Origin: Shinella sp. SUS2
GTDB taxonomy: Bacteria; Pseudomonadota; Alphaproteobacteria; Rhizobiales; Rhizobiaceae
Direction: 5' to 3'
NCBI RefSeq assembly: GCF_001262505.1
Contig: NZ_KQ410725.1
Span: 1 to 64,000 of the forward strand
Length of the DNA stretch: 64,000 nucleotides
Positions 7,414 through 14,931 of this stretch are shown piece by piece. The notes beneath the pieces are model-generated. The model searched no databases and was not told the DNA's origin. It was given only the letters and a program-made list of their open reading frames with translations. Both the position numbers and the translations under genes were made by a program. Positions within the stretch are counted from its first letter, which is position 1; each line of letters starts with the position of its first letter.

Positions 7414-10400
7414 TCATTTGATCTCGAAGGTCACCATCTGGACGCCGCTTGCCCCGTTGTCCTTCTCGGCCTGTTTGGCGAGATTGACGGCAATGCCGCG
7501 CGTCAGCGGCTGCTTCGTGCTTGCGGCCAGTTCCTTGGCCTTCTCGGCCGTCAGCTTCTGGTCGCCAAGGCCGCCGATGCGGCAGTAGGCGATCATCGTT
7601 TCGCCGGGAGACGGCGAATCGAAGGTCAGGTTGCCCGTGCCCGGCTGCGGGATCAGGCGGCGCTCACCGGGATTGAGCGTGGTGCTGCCGATCATCACGT
7701 CGGGGATGATCTCCACGTTGCCGGTGTCTTCCACATACATCACCTGCAGCTCGCAGGCATGGTTCGTGCTGAGTTCAAAGGCAAGGTAATCCCCAACCTT
7801 CGCGCTTGTCGACGGCACATGCAGGGCAAGCTTCACCTTGCTCTCCTGCGCCTTGTCGTCCTGCTTGTAGGGCGGGACATAGACCTTCTCCTCGGGCTTG
7901 GCATACTGGTCGCCACCCGTGGCCTGATCGGCCGGCTTCTGCTGGTAGTCGGTGCCGGCCTGTTCCTGCTTCTGTTCCGGTTTCTGCTCCGGCTGCTGGT
8001 AGCCGCTGTTGTCGGCGGACTGCTGGCCGGCATTGCCCTCCGGGTTGACGCCGCGCTTCAGCGGCTCGAGCTGGAGAAGCGGCTGAAGCATGAAGGCGTA
8101 TTGCTCTTCGACCTCGACGCGCGGGATCGTCGCGCCCGATTCGAGTGTCGCCACCCAGTCGATGCCGATACGCAGCGCATTGACATCGGTGAGACGGCGG
8201 ATATCGGAGGCGAACTCTTCCGGCGTCATGTCGAATTCGGCCGCCAGCTGCTCGAAGTTCAGCTCGTCCTCGTACTTGTCGGCGAAGTAGGTGAAGATCT
8301 CGGCGCCGCCGGGAGCCTTCAGGCTGGTCTTGCCGCCGCCGGCCGTCGCTTCCGTGATGCCGAGGCGATCGAGCGCGGCGACGAAACGATCGGTGTCGCG
8401 CTTGTACACCTCGTTCAGTTCCTCCTGCGGAACATAGACGGCGAGCAGTTCGTCCTGCTGGTCCTTCGAGAACAGCGTCGACGTTTCGATATGTTCACGC
8501 AGCTGGTCACGCTTGGAGAGGATGCCGTCGAAATGGCAGTCGAAGCAGGAGCGTGCATTGATGATCTCGACGCCCTTGCCGATCGGCCGCTTGCGGAAGG
8601 AGACGATCGCCGTCGGGCCGATATCGAGCTGGTCGCCCTTGTCGGTCGACAGATAGTAACCCTGCATGCCGTTCGGAAGCGAGAAGATCATTTCGCCGCC
8701 GTCATGATCGAAGGGTTCGAGGCCCGCCTTGAGGCGCACGCCCTCCGGTCCTGCCGGGAAGCGCTTCAGCACCTGCTTGCCGACATCGCCAGCAAAGTCA
8801 TAGGACTTCCAGTAGTAGCCGCCGAAGGGCATGTCGTGCCGCTCCAGCATGCGGTTGTGGTCGGAAACGCCGGAGGAACCATCGGCAAAGCCGGCGCGGA
8901 CGATACGACGGCGCTCGATGTTCTGGTCGACCGGCACACCGAAGCGCTTTTCCAGCTCGGAAATGTTCGTCGGCAGCTTCATGAGACGGTTATAGACCTT
9001 CGGCCGGGCACCGTTGCTCATGAACCAGTCGACGCGCATGATCGGCAACTGCGTCTGCGTCGCCTTGGCAAGCGAGTGCAGCTGGGCGTCGCTGGCCGGG
9101 TCCACGCCATAGAAGTATTCGTTGATCAGGAAGTCGTAGTCCTCCTGGCTCCATTCGAGATCGCGCAGGTCGACACGCACGAGCAAGCCGTCGGAACCTT
9201 CCACTTCTTCCGGAAGTACCAGTTCCGGTCCGTAAGAGAGCGAGTTGAGCAGCTTCTTGAACCCGCCCGCCAGAACCTTCATGCGCTTCAGGAAGGTTTC
9301 ATGGCTCTCGCAGCTCATCATCCCGTTGTACTGGTCGCGATAGCTGAAGTAGCGCATGAACGGCTGGTCGTGTTCATCGACCTTGGAAACATCGCGCAGC
9401 GCCAGTTCGACGAAATCGAGATATTTCAGCATCGGCCGCGAGCGCTCGGTCTTCGTCGCGGACACTGCTGTCGGGATAGCATCCTTGTTCAGCGAGTTGA
9501 TCCAGTTGGCAAGGCTCTGCACTTCCGCATCATCGGGGCGCTTGCCGAGCGGCATGCGGCCGCTGGTGACGCTGGTGTAGAGCAGCGACTTGGCGGCATC
9601 GCCCGGCGTCACGAAGGCCGGATTGGCGGCAATCGAGGCAAGATCACCCGAAGGGAAGGAACCCTGCGAGCTTTCGCCCGGGCCATGGCAGTTGCGGCAA
9701 TATTTGCCGATGAAAGCGTCGGCCGCCGAAGCGAATTCGGCGCTGCCGCCACCGGCGGCGAGCGCTGTTTCGGCGGTCGCTTCGCTGCAGACCGGCGCGG
9801 TGCTGGTCTCGACCGGTGTCACCTTGACCTCGCGGTCTGCAAGGAAGGCATACATGGCCTGCTTGTCTTCATCCGACAGCGTCGAAAGGCCTTGCGCAAT
9901 ACGGCGCATGACCGGATCGGCCAAAGGCGAGCCGGAGAGTTTCTTTCCTTCGTCGATCAGACCCTTGGTGAAGACCTCGTGCGAGGCAAGGCCGGCCATG
10001 CGGGCCTTGGTGATATCGGGCGCGACGGCGCCGGTCAGGCCCTTCTCGCCCTCATAGGCGCGGGCGAGATCGAGACCGTAGGTCGTGGTGCGCGGCGTAT
10101 GGCAATCGCCGCAGCCGCCGACATTCTCGACCAGGTAGCGGCCGCGCTCCATCTGCGTTTCCTCGCGCGGCTGGTAAGCCGGCACGGTGAAATGGCTACG
10201 CTTCCAGAGCGTGATCGTCGTCTGGCGGCTGAAGGGGAAGGCGATCTCATGTTCCTTCGAGGCGGCATCCGACTGCGGCAGCGTCTCGATATAGGCCTTG
10301 ATGTCGAGCACGTCCTCCGGCTTCATGCCACCATAGGACGTGTAGGGCATGACCGGATAGAGATTGTCGCCGCTCTTCTTGAGGCCCACCATGACGGCAT

Positions 10401-10725
10401 TCAGGAAGTCCGCATTGGACCAGCCGCCGATACCGTTCGGATGGGCGGAAATGTTCGGCGCAAAGAACTTGCCGATCGCCGTCTGCATTTCCATGCCGCC
10501 CGAAAGCAGCTCGGTGTTGTCACCGGAGCCGTGGCAGGCGCCGCAGCCGGCTGCGCCGAACAGCAGCTTGCCATTTTCGGCATTCGCCTTGTAGGTGCCG
10601 TAGGCATTGGCCGCGAACTGGTCGATGGCGAGCGCTCCGGTGGGACAGAACGCCGCCACGGCAAGGCCGATGGCAGCGGCAAGCCGGGCGCCGGGGCTGA
10701 AGAATGATGTCCTGAACATGCGCAT
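7414..10725 (-). CDS. Exported multiheme cytochrome c with DUF4384-like C terminus (1103 aa)
   Basis: After a signal peptide (about 1-34, ending ALA|ID) come four CxxCH heme c motifs: CGACH (61-65), CGDCH (206-210), CRNCH (344-348) and CFDCH (728-732). The first two lie in domains resembling cytochrome subunits of membrane sugar/alcohol dehydrogenases; the third resembles planctomycete-type cytochrome modules. Residues about 430-720 are unfamiliar. A Gln/Pro/Lys-rich linker (about 890-960) leads to a DUF4384-type domain (about 970-1065), as on the caspases of the same operon. The start at 10725 has AAGGAA seven to eight bases upstream; an ATG at 10746 lacks this. It heads the caspase operon. 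The electron partner is unknown. Confidence 0.88.
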   Translation of the reverse strand: MRMFRTSFFSPGARLAAAIGLAVAAFCPTGALAIDQFAANAYGTYKANAENGKLLFGAAGCGACHGSGDNTELLSGGMEMQTAIGKFFAPNISAHPNGIGGWSNADFLNAVMVGLKKSGDNLYPVMPYTSYGGMKPEDVLDIKAYIETLPQSDAASKEHEIAFPFSRQTTITLWKRSHFTVPAYQPREETQMERGRYLVENVGGCGDCHTPRTTTYGLDLARAYEGEKGLTGAVAPDITKARMAGLASHEVFTKGLIDEGKKLSGSPLADPVMRRIAQGLSTLSDEDKQAMYAFLADREVKVTPVETSTAPVCSEATAETALAAGGGSAEFASAADAFIGKYCRNCHGPGESSQGSFPSGDLASIAANPAFVTPGDAAKSLLYTSVTSGRMPLGKRPDDAEVQSLANWINSLNKDAIPTAVSATKTERSRPMLKYLDFVELALRDVSKVDEHDQPFMRYFSYRDQYNGMMSCESHETFLKRMKVLAGGFKKLLNSLSYGPELVLPEEVEGSDGLLVRVDLRDLEWSQEDYDFLINEYFYGVDPASDAQLHSLAKATQTQLPIMRVDWFMSNGARPKVYNRLMKLPTNISELEKRFGVPVDQNIERRRIVRAGFADGSSGVSDHNRMLERHDMPFGGYYWKSYDFAGDVGKQVLKRFPAGPEGVRLKAGLEPFDHDGGEMIFSLPNGMQGYYLSTDKGDQLDIGPTAIVSFRKRPIGKGVEIINARSCFDCHFDGILSKRDQLREHIETSTLFSKDQQDELLAVYVPQEELNEVYKRDTDRFVAALDRLGITEATAGGGKTSLKAPGGAEIFTYFADKYEDELNFEQLAAEFDMTPEEFASDIRRLTDVNALRIGIDWVATLESGATIPRVEVEEQYAFMLQPLLQLEPLKRGVNPEGNAGQQSADNSGYQQPEQKPEQKQEQAGTDYQQKPADQATGGDQYAKPEEKVYVPPYKQDDKAQESKVKLALHVPSTSAKVGDYLAFELSTNHACELQVMYVEDTGNVEIIPDVMIGSTTLNPGERRLIPQPGTGNLTFDSPSPGETMIAYCRIGGLGDQKLTAEKAKELAASTKQPLTRGIAVNLAKQAEKDNGASGVQMVTFEIK

Positions 10726-10799
10726 GGCTTGTTCCTTTCGCTCCATGAAGCCGGCGCACCGGCTGGAAATGCAAACACTTGAACCACAATTCCGAAAGA

Positions 10800-10830
10800 G
10801 AAACCGCTTCGCAGTTTCCTTGGAAACTGC
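10800..10830 (-). promoter_or_regulatory. Two mutually exclusive hairpins upstream of the cytochrome/caspase operon
   Basis: Read on the minus strand, arm A (10830-10822, GCAGTTTCC) pairs perfectly with arm B (10819-10811, GGAAACTGC). Arm B can instead pair with arm C (10807-10800, GCGGTTTC), forming an 8-bp stem with one G-T pair and a GAA loop. The element lies right after the flavocytochrome stop (10832) and about 75 bp before the cytochrome start. The switchable pairing is seen in the sequence; a function as attenuator, operator or processing site is inference. Confidence 0.4.
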
Positions 10831-10831
10831 C

Positions 10832-12172
10832 CTACCGAAATTCGAAACGCTCGAACTCGACGCGGCGCGGCGCCTTGCCGAGTTCCCTCAGTCCTTTTTC
10901 GATCGCCATCCGCAAGGGCGGCGGGCCGCAGAACCACAAATCGGCCTCCGCCGGGTTCATGCTCGTGCCGGCAACAAGCTTCGAGGCGTCGAAGCGGCCG
11001 TCGGTCGCCGAATTGTGCAGCACAAAATTGAAGTTCTCGAGCTTTTCCGCCTGCGCCCGAAACGTGTCGAGGCCGATCGCCTCGGCCCCGTCGCGCACGC
11101 AGTAGACCATGTGGATATCCTGCCCCTCGTCGCCCTTCAGCCTGCTCGCCATGGCGAGGAACGGCGTGACGCCGATGCCGCCGGCTAGCCAGATCTGTTT
11201 CTTGCCACCGCGCTTGTGGTTGAAATGGCCGTAGCCGCCCTCCAGCGTCAGCGCGTCGCCGACGGCCACCGTCTCGCGCAGCGCCTTGGTGTAGTCGCCG
11301 AGCGGCTTGATGGCGAAACGCACCGATCCGTCGTCCTCGATGCCGGCGATGGTGAAGGGATGCGGCTCGCGCAGGCCCGGCTTGTTGACGCGGAAAAAAC
11401 CAAACTGGCCGGGCATGGCCCGGAGCTTGCGGCCTGTGGGTCTGGCCGAGATGATCGTCGCTCCGTCATGGCGCTCGACATTCACCACCTCGTATTTCCG
11501 CGTGCGCAGCCAGGGCAGGAGCTGGGTATAGGCATAGCTGACGATACCCAGCGTGGCAAAGAGGTTGAGGTAGACCGCCAGCAGCACCGTGCCGTCATAA
11601 GGCCGCTTGATGAACATCTGGTGGAAGGCGACGAGCACGAAGAGCAGGCCGATGAAACGGTGGGTGATGCGCCAGTACTGGTAGGGAATCTGGAAACGTG
11701 TTTTCGGGATCACCTTCACCAGGCTGAGGACGAGCAGGAAGACGAAGCCGTAGAAGGCCCACTCACCTGCCGTCTTTGCAAGCAGGTTGAGGCCGCTGGT
11801 CACAGAAAGGCCCTGGAAATCCGGCGCGACGAAATAGTGCACGAGGATAAGACAGAGCACCGCGATGCCGATCTTGCGATGGAACTGGTAGATGCGGTCG
11901 AGTCCGCCGAACAGTCTTTCGATGAAAGGCGGGCGGGTCGCCATGAACTGCGCGATACCCATGGCAACGAAAGCCATGGAGGAGGCCATCAGGGAGAAGG
12001 TGGTTCCCGCATTGGTATGGCTGACGGCTGGAACAGCCAGCAGCCCGGCAAAAATGATCAAAAGCGTCGCGACGATGGAACCCGCAGTCAACGTATGCCC
12101 CCACAAATTCAACTGGTCCGGTCCGAAATCCAGGGGCATGCTGGCAAGGCCCATGACGTTCGTCAACCGCAT
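10832..12172 (-). CDS. NOX/ferric-reductase-like flavocytochrome (446 aa)
   Basis: The N-terminal half (about 25-225) has roughly six membrane helices. Two His pairs have spacing typical of bis-heme b proteins: His98/His112 and His171/His184. The C-terminal half is a ferredoxin-reductase-type FAD/NAD(P) module with HPFTIAG for FAD, GGIGVTPF for the nucleotide and WFCGPPPLR near the end. Known relatives move electrons from NAD(P)H across the membrane to oxygen or ferric iron. The ATG at 12172 sits one base after AGGAGG; a TTG at 12166 has ideal 7-base spacing and may be the true start. It lies upstream of and codirectional with the cytochrome/caspase operon. Confidence 0.85.
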   Translation of the reverse strand: MRLTNVMGLASMPLDFGPDQLNLWGHTLTAGSIVATLLIIFAGLLAVPAVSHTNAGTTFSLMASSMAFVAMGIAQFMATRPPFIERLFGGLDRIYQFHRKIGIAVLCLILVHYFVAPDFQGLSVTSGLNLLAKTAGEWAFYGFVFLLVLSLVKVIPKTRFQIPYQYWRITHRFIGLLFVLVAFHQMFIKRPYDGTVLLAVYLNLFATLGIVSYAYTQLLPWLRTRKYEVVNVERHDGATIISARPTGRKLRAMPGQFGFFRVNKPGLREPHPFTIAGIEDDGSVRFAIKPLGDYTKALRETVAVGDALTLEGGYGHFNHKRGGKKQIWLAGGIGVTPFLAMASRLKGDEGQDIHMVYCVRDGAEAIGLDTFRAQAEKLENFNFVLHNSATDGRFDASKLVAGTSMNPAEADLWFCGPPPLRMAIEKGLRELGKAPRRVEFERFEFR

Positions 12173-12282
12173 TCCTCCTATCGACGGGCGGGCGCACGGC
12201 TTTATTCGGGATGGTTTATTAGGAAAGGGAAACGTCTGGAAAGAGCGCCGGAGGTAACATCGATGCTGCATGCGAATGTGCA

Positions 12283-12311
12283 AAGGGCGCCTCGCGGCGC
12301 CCTTCTTTTTT
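12283..12311. terminator. Rho-independent terminator, probably bidirectional
   Basis: A 9-bp perfect stem (AAGGGCGCC/GGCGCCCTT) with a TCGC loop is followed by CTTTTTT on the plus strand and by a short T run on the minus strand. It lies 21 bp after the stop of the small secreted protein gene on the minus strand, separating it from the flavocytochrome gene. Confidence 0.7.
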
Positions 12312-12331
12312 AGTCGGCTTCGTGAGCGGGT

Positions 12332-12574
12332 CTACTTTCCGAGCCGCTCGATCTCCTCACGCGCCCGGTCGGCGAGCGGATGCTTCGGATGGCGCGCGAT
12401 AAACAATTCCAGCGCGTCACGCGTCCCTTTCGACTTCAGATTTTCATACTCAGCCTGTACGGCCTTCTCGGGATCGGAGGGCTTTGCCATGATGCCGCCA
12501 GTGCCGGCCGGCGCCTCACCAGCCGCTGCAAGGACAAGGCTGGTGGTCGCCACGATAGATATCTTTGATAGCAA
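12332..12574 (-). CDS. Small secreted protein of unknown function (80 aa)
   Basis: A hydrophobic signal peptide (ISIVATTSLVLAAAGEA) is followed by a short, charged, helical mature region ending ARHPKHPLADRAREEIERLGK, which looks like a single TPR-type helical hairpin. The TTG at 12574 has GGAGG six bases upstream and is preferred over an ATG at 12598, which would put that ribosome site inside the gene. A terminator follows its stop. It is divergent from the RTX metalloprotease (165-bp gap). No function can be assigned; the position suggests a link with the envelope genes downstream. Confidence 0.6.
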   Translation of the reverse strand: MLSKISIVATTSLVLAAAGEAPAGTGGIMAKPSDPEKAVQAEYENLKSKGTRDALELFIARHPKHPLADRAREEIERLGK

Positions 12575-12739
12575 TTTTAACCTCCGGTCGAATACCATTC
12601 GGCAATTGTCCGTCCTGTTCTACGGGCTTCCATTTCACCACGGGAAGCGTGCATGGTTCAAGTGTTCACAGAATCGACCTGAATTGCGGTCTATCCAAGG
12701 CACGCACCCGAGACACCAAGCAGACGAGGAGAATGCGAC

Positions 12740-14095
12740 ATGACAGGTACAGGCAAGACCACCAAGACGATCGGCGAGACCGGCATATCGATGATTGACG
12801 GCGTTCTGTCGGGCAAGGCCTGGTCGGGCTCGGTGACCTATGCGTTCCCCACGTCGTCGTCCGCCTACACCTATGCCGGTGAAAAAGACAACGGCTTCGG
12901 TTCGATATCCTCCATGCAGCAATCCGCTGCCCGTTTCGCACTCGATACGAGCTTCGGCAGCGCGGCGAACAACGGTTTTTCGGTCGAGGGGTTCACGGGC
13001 CTTTCCATTTCACAGGGAAGCACGACGAGTTCCAACCTGCGTTTTGCCGAATCCAACGACCCGGATACGGCCTGGGCCTATTATCCCGGCACGACCAACG
13101 GCGATGGCGACCTCTGGTTCGGCCGCTCGTTCGACTATCGCTCGCCCGTCGCCGGCAACTACTCCTGGGCCACGATGCTGCACGAAATCGGCCATGCGCT
13201 CGGCCTGAAGCACGGCCATGAGACAGACGACGGTTTCCCTGCCCTGCCGGGCAACAAGGATTCGATGGAGTATTCCATCATGACCTATCGTTCCAACATC
13301 GGCGGCCCGGCGGACGGCTACAGGAACGGCGAATTCGACTATGCCCAGTCCTACATGATGGCCGACATTGCCGCCCTGCAGCGCATGTACGGCGCCGACT
13401 TTTCAACCAATTCAGGCAACACGGTCTACAAATGGAAGCCCGGCAGCGGCGATACGCTGGTCAATGGCAAGGTCGCCATCGACGCCGGAGGCAACCGGAT
13501 CTTCGCCACCATCTGGGACGGTGGCGGCAAGGATACCTACGACCTCTCCGCCTACAAAACCGGCGTCAATGTCGATCTTCGCCCCGGTCAGCATTCGAAA
13601 TTCAGCGACGTCCAGCTTGCCCTGCTGAACTTCGAAAGCGATGCCTATGCCCGTGGCAACATCTTCAACGCACTCCTCTTCAAGGGTGACACCCGCTCGC
13701 TGATCGAGAACGCCAAGGGCGGCAGCGGCAATGACGTCCTGCGTGGCAACCAGGCGAACAACACGCTGCAGGGCAATGCCGGCAACGACAAGCTCTTCGG
13801 CATGGTCGGTAACGACAAGCTCGATGGCGGCGCCGGCAACGACGTGCTCACCGGCGGTGCCGGCAACGACGACTTCATCTTCAAGAAGGGTTACGGCCGC
13901 GACACGGTTACCGACTTCAAGGACAATGTCGACGATATCGATCTTCGCTCCTACAATTTCTCCAAGGTGAGCAGCGTGCTCAGCAAGGCTTCGCAGGTCG
14001 GCGACGATGTGCATATCAAGCTCTCGGCCACCGACATCCTGATCCTCGACGACTTCAAGCTGAAGGATCTCGACGCGCGCGACTTCCTGCTCTGA
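12740..14095 (+). CDS. Serralysin-type RTX zinc metalloprotease, M10 family (451 aa)
   Basis: The metzincin zinc site HEIGHALGLKH spans residues 148-158 (His148, Glu149, His152, His158), and the Met-turn SIMTY lies at 179-183. A linker domain (about 215-320) is followed by glycine-rich calcium-binding nonapeptides (GNDVLRG, GNDKLFG, GNDKLDGG, GNDVLTGG at about 330-376) and the M10 C-terminal domain with DTVTDFKDNVDDIDL, ending in a hydrophobic LDARDFLL. There is no Sec signal, as expected for type I secretion; no transporter is nearby. GAGGAG lies 9 bases before the ATG. It is monocistronic, with its own terminator. Secreted protein degradation is the likely role. Confidence 0.93.
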   Translation: MTGTGKTTKTIGETGISMIDGVLSGKAWSGSVTYAFPTSSSAYTYAGEKDNGFGSISSMQQSAARFALDTSFGSAANNGFSVEGFTGLSISQGSTTSSNLRFAESNDPDTAWAYYPGTTNGDGDLWFGRSFDYRSPVAGNYSWATMLHEIGHALGLKHGHETDDGFPALPGNKDSMEYSIMTYRSNIGGPADGYRNGEFDYAQSYMMADIAALQRMYGADFSTNSGNTVYKWKPGSGDTLVNGKVAIDAGGNRIFATIWDGGGKDTYDLSAYKTGVNVDLRPGQHSKFSDVQLALLNFESDAYARGNIFNALLFKGDTRSLIENAKGGSGNDVLRGNQANNTLQGNAGNDKLFGMVGNDKLDGGAGNDVLTGGAGNDDFIFKKGYGRDTVTDFKDNVDDIDLRSYNFSKVSSVLSKASQVGDDVHIKLSATDILILDDFKLKDLDARDFLL

Positions 14096-14123
14096 TTTCC
14101 CAGCAAGAATTCAGGCAAAGATG

Positions 14124-14150
14124 GGCCGGAACGCACGTTCCGGCCTTTTT
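14124..14150 (+). terminator. Rho-independent terminator of the M10 protease gene
   Basis: A 10-bp perfect stem GGCCGGAACG/CGTTCCGGCC with a CA apex is followed by TTTTT. It lies 28 bp after the protease stop. Confidence 0.88.
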
Positions 14151-14186
14151 CATGCCTTTCACGGCCCGAAGCCGGCGGAAACGTCA

Positions 14187-14198
14187 GTGATATATCAC
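14187..14198. promoter_or_regulatory. Operator palindrome 1 upstream of the GntR gene
   Basis: GTGATATATCAC is a perfect 12-bp palindrome, 59 bp before the regulator start. FadR-subfamily GntR proteins bind short AT-centred inverted repeats and usually repress their own genes. The same 10-bp core recurs at 14234. Confidence 0.6.
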
Positions 14199-14233
14199 AA
14201 CAATGGACAGCGGCCTCACGGCATGCGACGATG

Positions 14234-14243
14234 TGATATATCA
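14234..14243. promoter_or_regulatory. Operator palindrome 2 upstream of the GntR gene
   Basis: TGATATATCA repeats the core of the upstream site, with centres 46 bp apart, and ends 14 bp before the GntR start codon. Binding here would block transcription or translation initiation, as expected for autoregulation. Confidence 0.6.
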
Positions 14244-14257
14244 AACAGGGACACGAA

Positions 14258-14878
14258 ATGACGGAAAGCGCGGCTTCGCAGGCCCACCTCGCCTATCTCG
14301 CCCTCGAAGGGTTGCTCGTCACGCTCAAGCTGAAACCCGGCTCGCTCGTCACGGAACGCCAGCTCATCGCGCTTGCCGGCCACGGCCGGACGCCAGTGCG
14401 CGAGGCGATCCAGAAGCTGGAATGGCAGGGCCTGATCGTCGTGCGCCCGCGGGCCGGCCTGCAGATCACCGCGATCAGGCCCGAGGACCACGCCGAGGTC
14501 ATGGCAACGCGCCGCCAGCTGGAGCCGCTTGCCGCCGAGCTTGTCGCCCGCAATGCGGACGAGGCGCACCGCGAATCGCTCGTCGCCTGCGCGCAGGCGA
14601 TGACCGCCTGCTCGATCCATTCCGACATCGAAGGCTTTCTCGCCGCCGACAAGGCTTTCGACGAGATCATGGAGGCGGCCTGTCCCAACCGCTTCCTGAC
14701 AACCGCCCTCGCCCCGCTGCAGACCCATGCCCGCCGCCTCTGGTTCGCGCGTGCCGACAGCCGGCAGATGGACCGCTCGGTGGACCTGCATGTGAAGGTG
14801 ATCCGCGCCATCCGAAACGCCGACGGCCCCGCCGCCGCCGCCGCCATGGCGACCCTCATCGACGACCTCACCGGCTGA
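14258..14878 (+). CDS. GntR-family (FadR/FCD type) transcriptional regulator (206 aa)
   Basis: A winged-helix DNA-binding domain (about 10-75) carries LVTERQLIALAGHGRTPVREAIQKLEWQGLI, the GntR signature with the RTPVREA recognition helix region. The C-terminal helical FCD ligand-binding domain (about 85-200) includes a D-x3-H-like metal region (DKAFDEIM, LQTHARRL, DLHVKVI). The ligand cannot be deduced. Two identical operator-like palindromes lie upstream, suggesting autoregulation. It is convergent with fpr, with a terminator between, so fpr is not an obvious operon partner. No adjacent catabolic operon is present to indicate the inducer. Confidence 0.85.
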   Translation: MTESAASQAHLAYLALEGLLVTLKLKPGSLVTERQLIALAGHGRTPVREAIQKLEWQGLIVVRPRAGLQITAIRPEDHAEVMATRRQLEPLAAELVARNADEAHRESLVACAQAMTACSIHSDIEGFLAADKAFDEIMEAACPNRFLTTALAPLQTHARRLWFARADSRQMDRSVDLHVKVIRAIRNADGPAAAAAMATLIDDLTG

Positions 14879-14882
14879 AACG

Positions 14883-14906
14883 AAAAGGGCGGCCCGAAGG
14901 CCGCCC
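14883..14906 (-). terminator. Rho-independent terminator of fpr
   Basis: The stem GGGCGGCC/GGCCGCCC with a 4-base loop is followed on the minus strand by TTTTCGTTTC. It lies 26 bp after the fpr stop and may also stop transcripts of the convergent GntR gene. Confidence 0.75.
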
Positions 14907-14931
14907 ATCAATCTTCAAGACCGGCGTTCGC

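Noticed and set aside
7129..10707. A 1192-codon plus-strand open frame opposite the cytochrome gene
   Set aside because: It is a GC-rich antisense shadow of a gene with four CxxCH motifs and a signal peptide; its own translation shows no domains.
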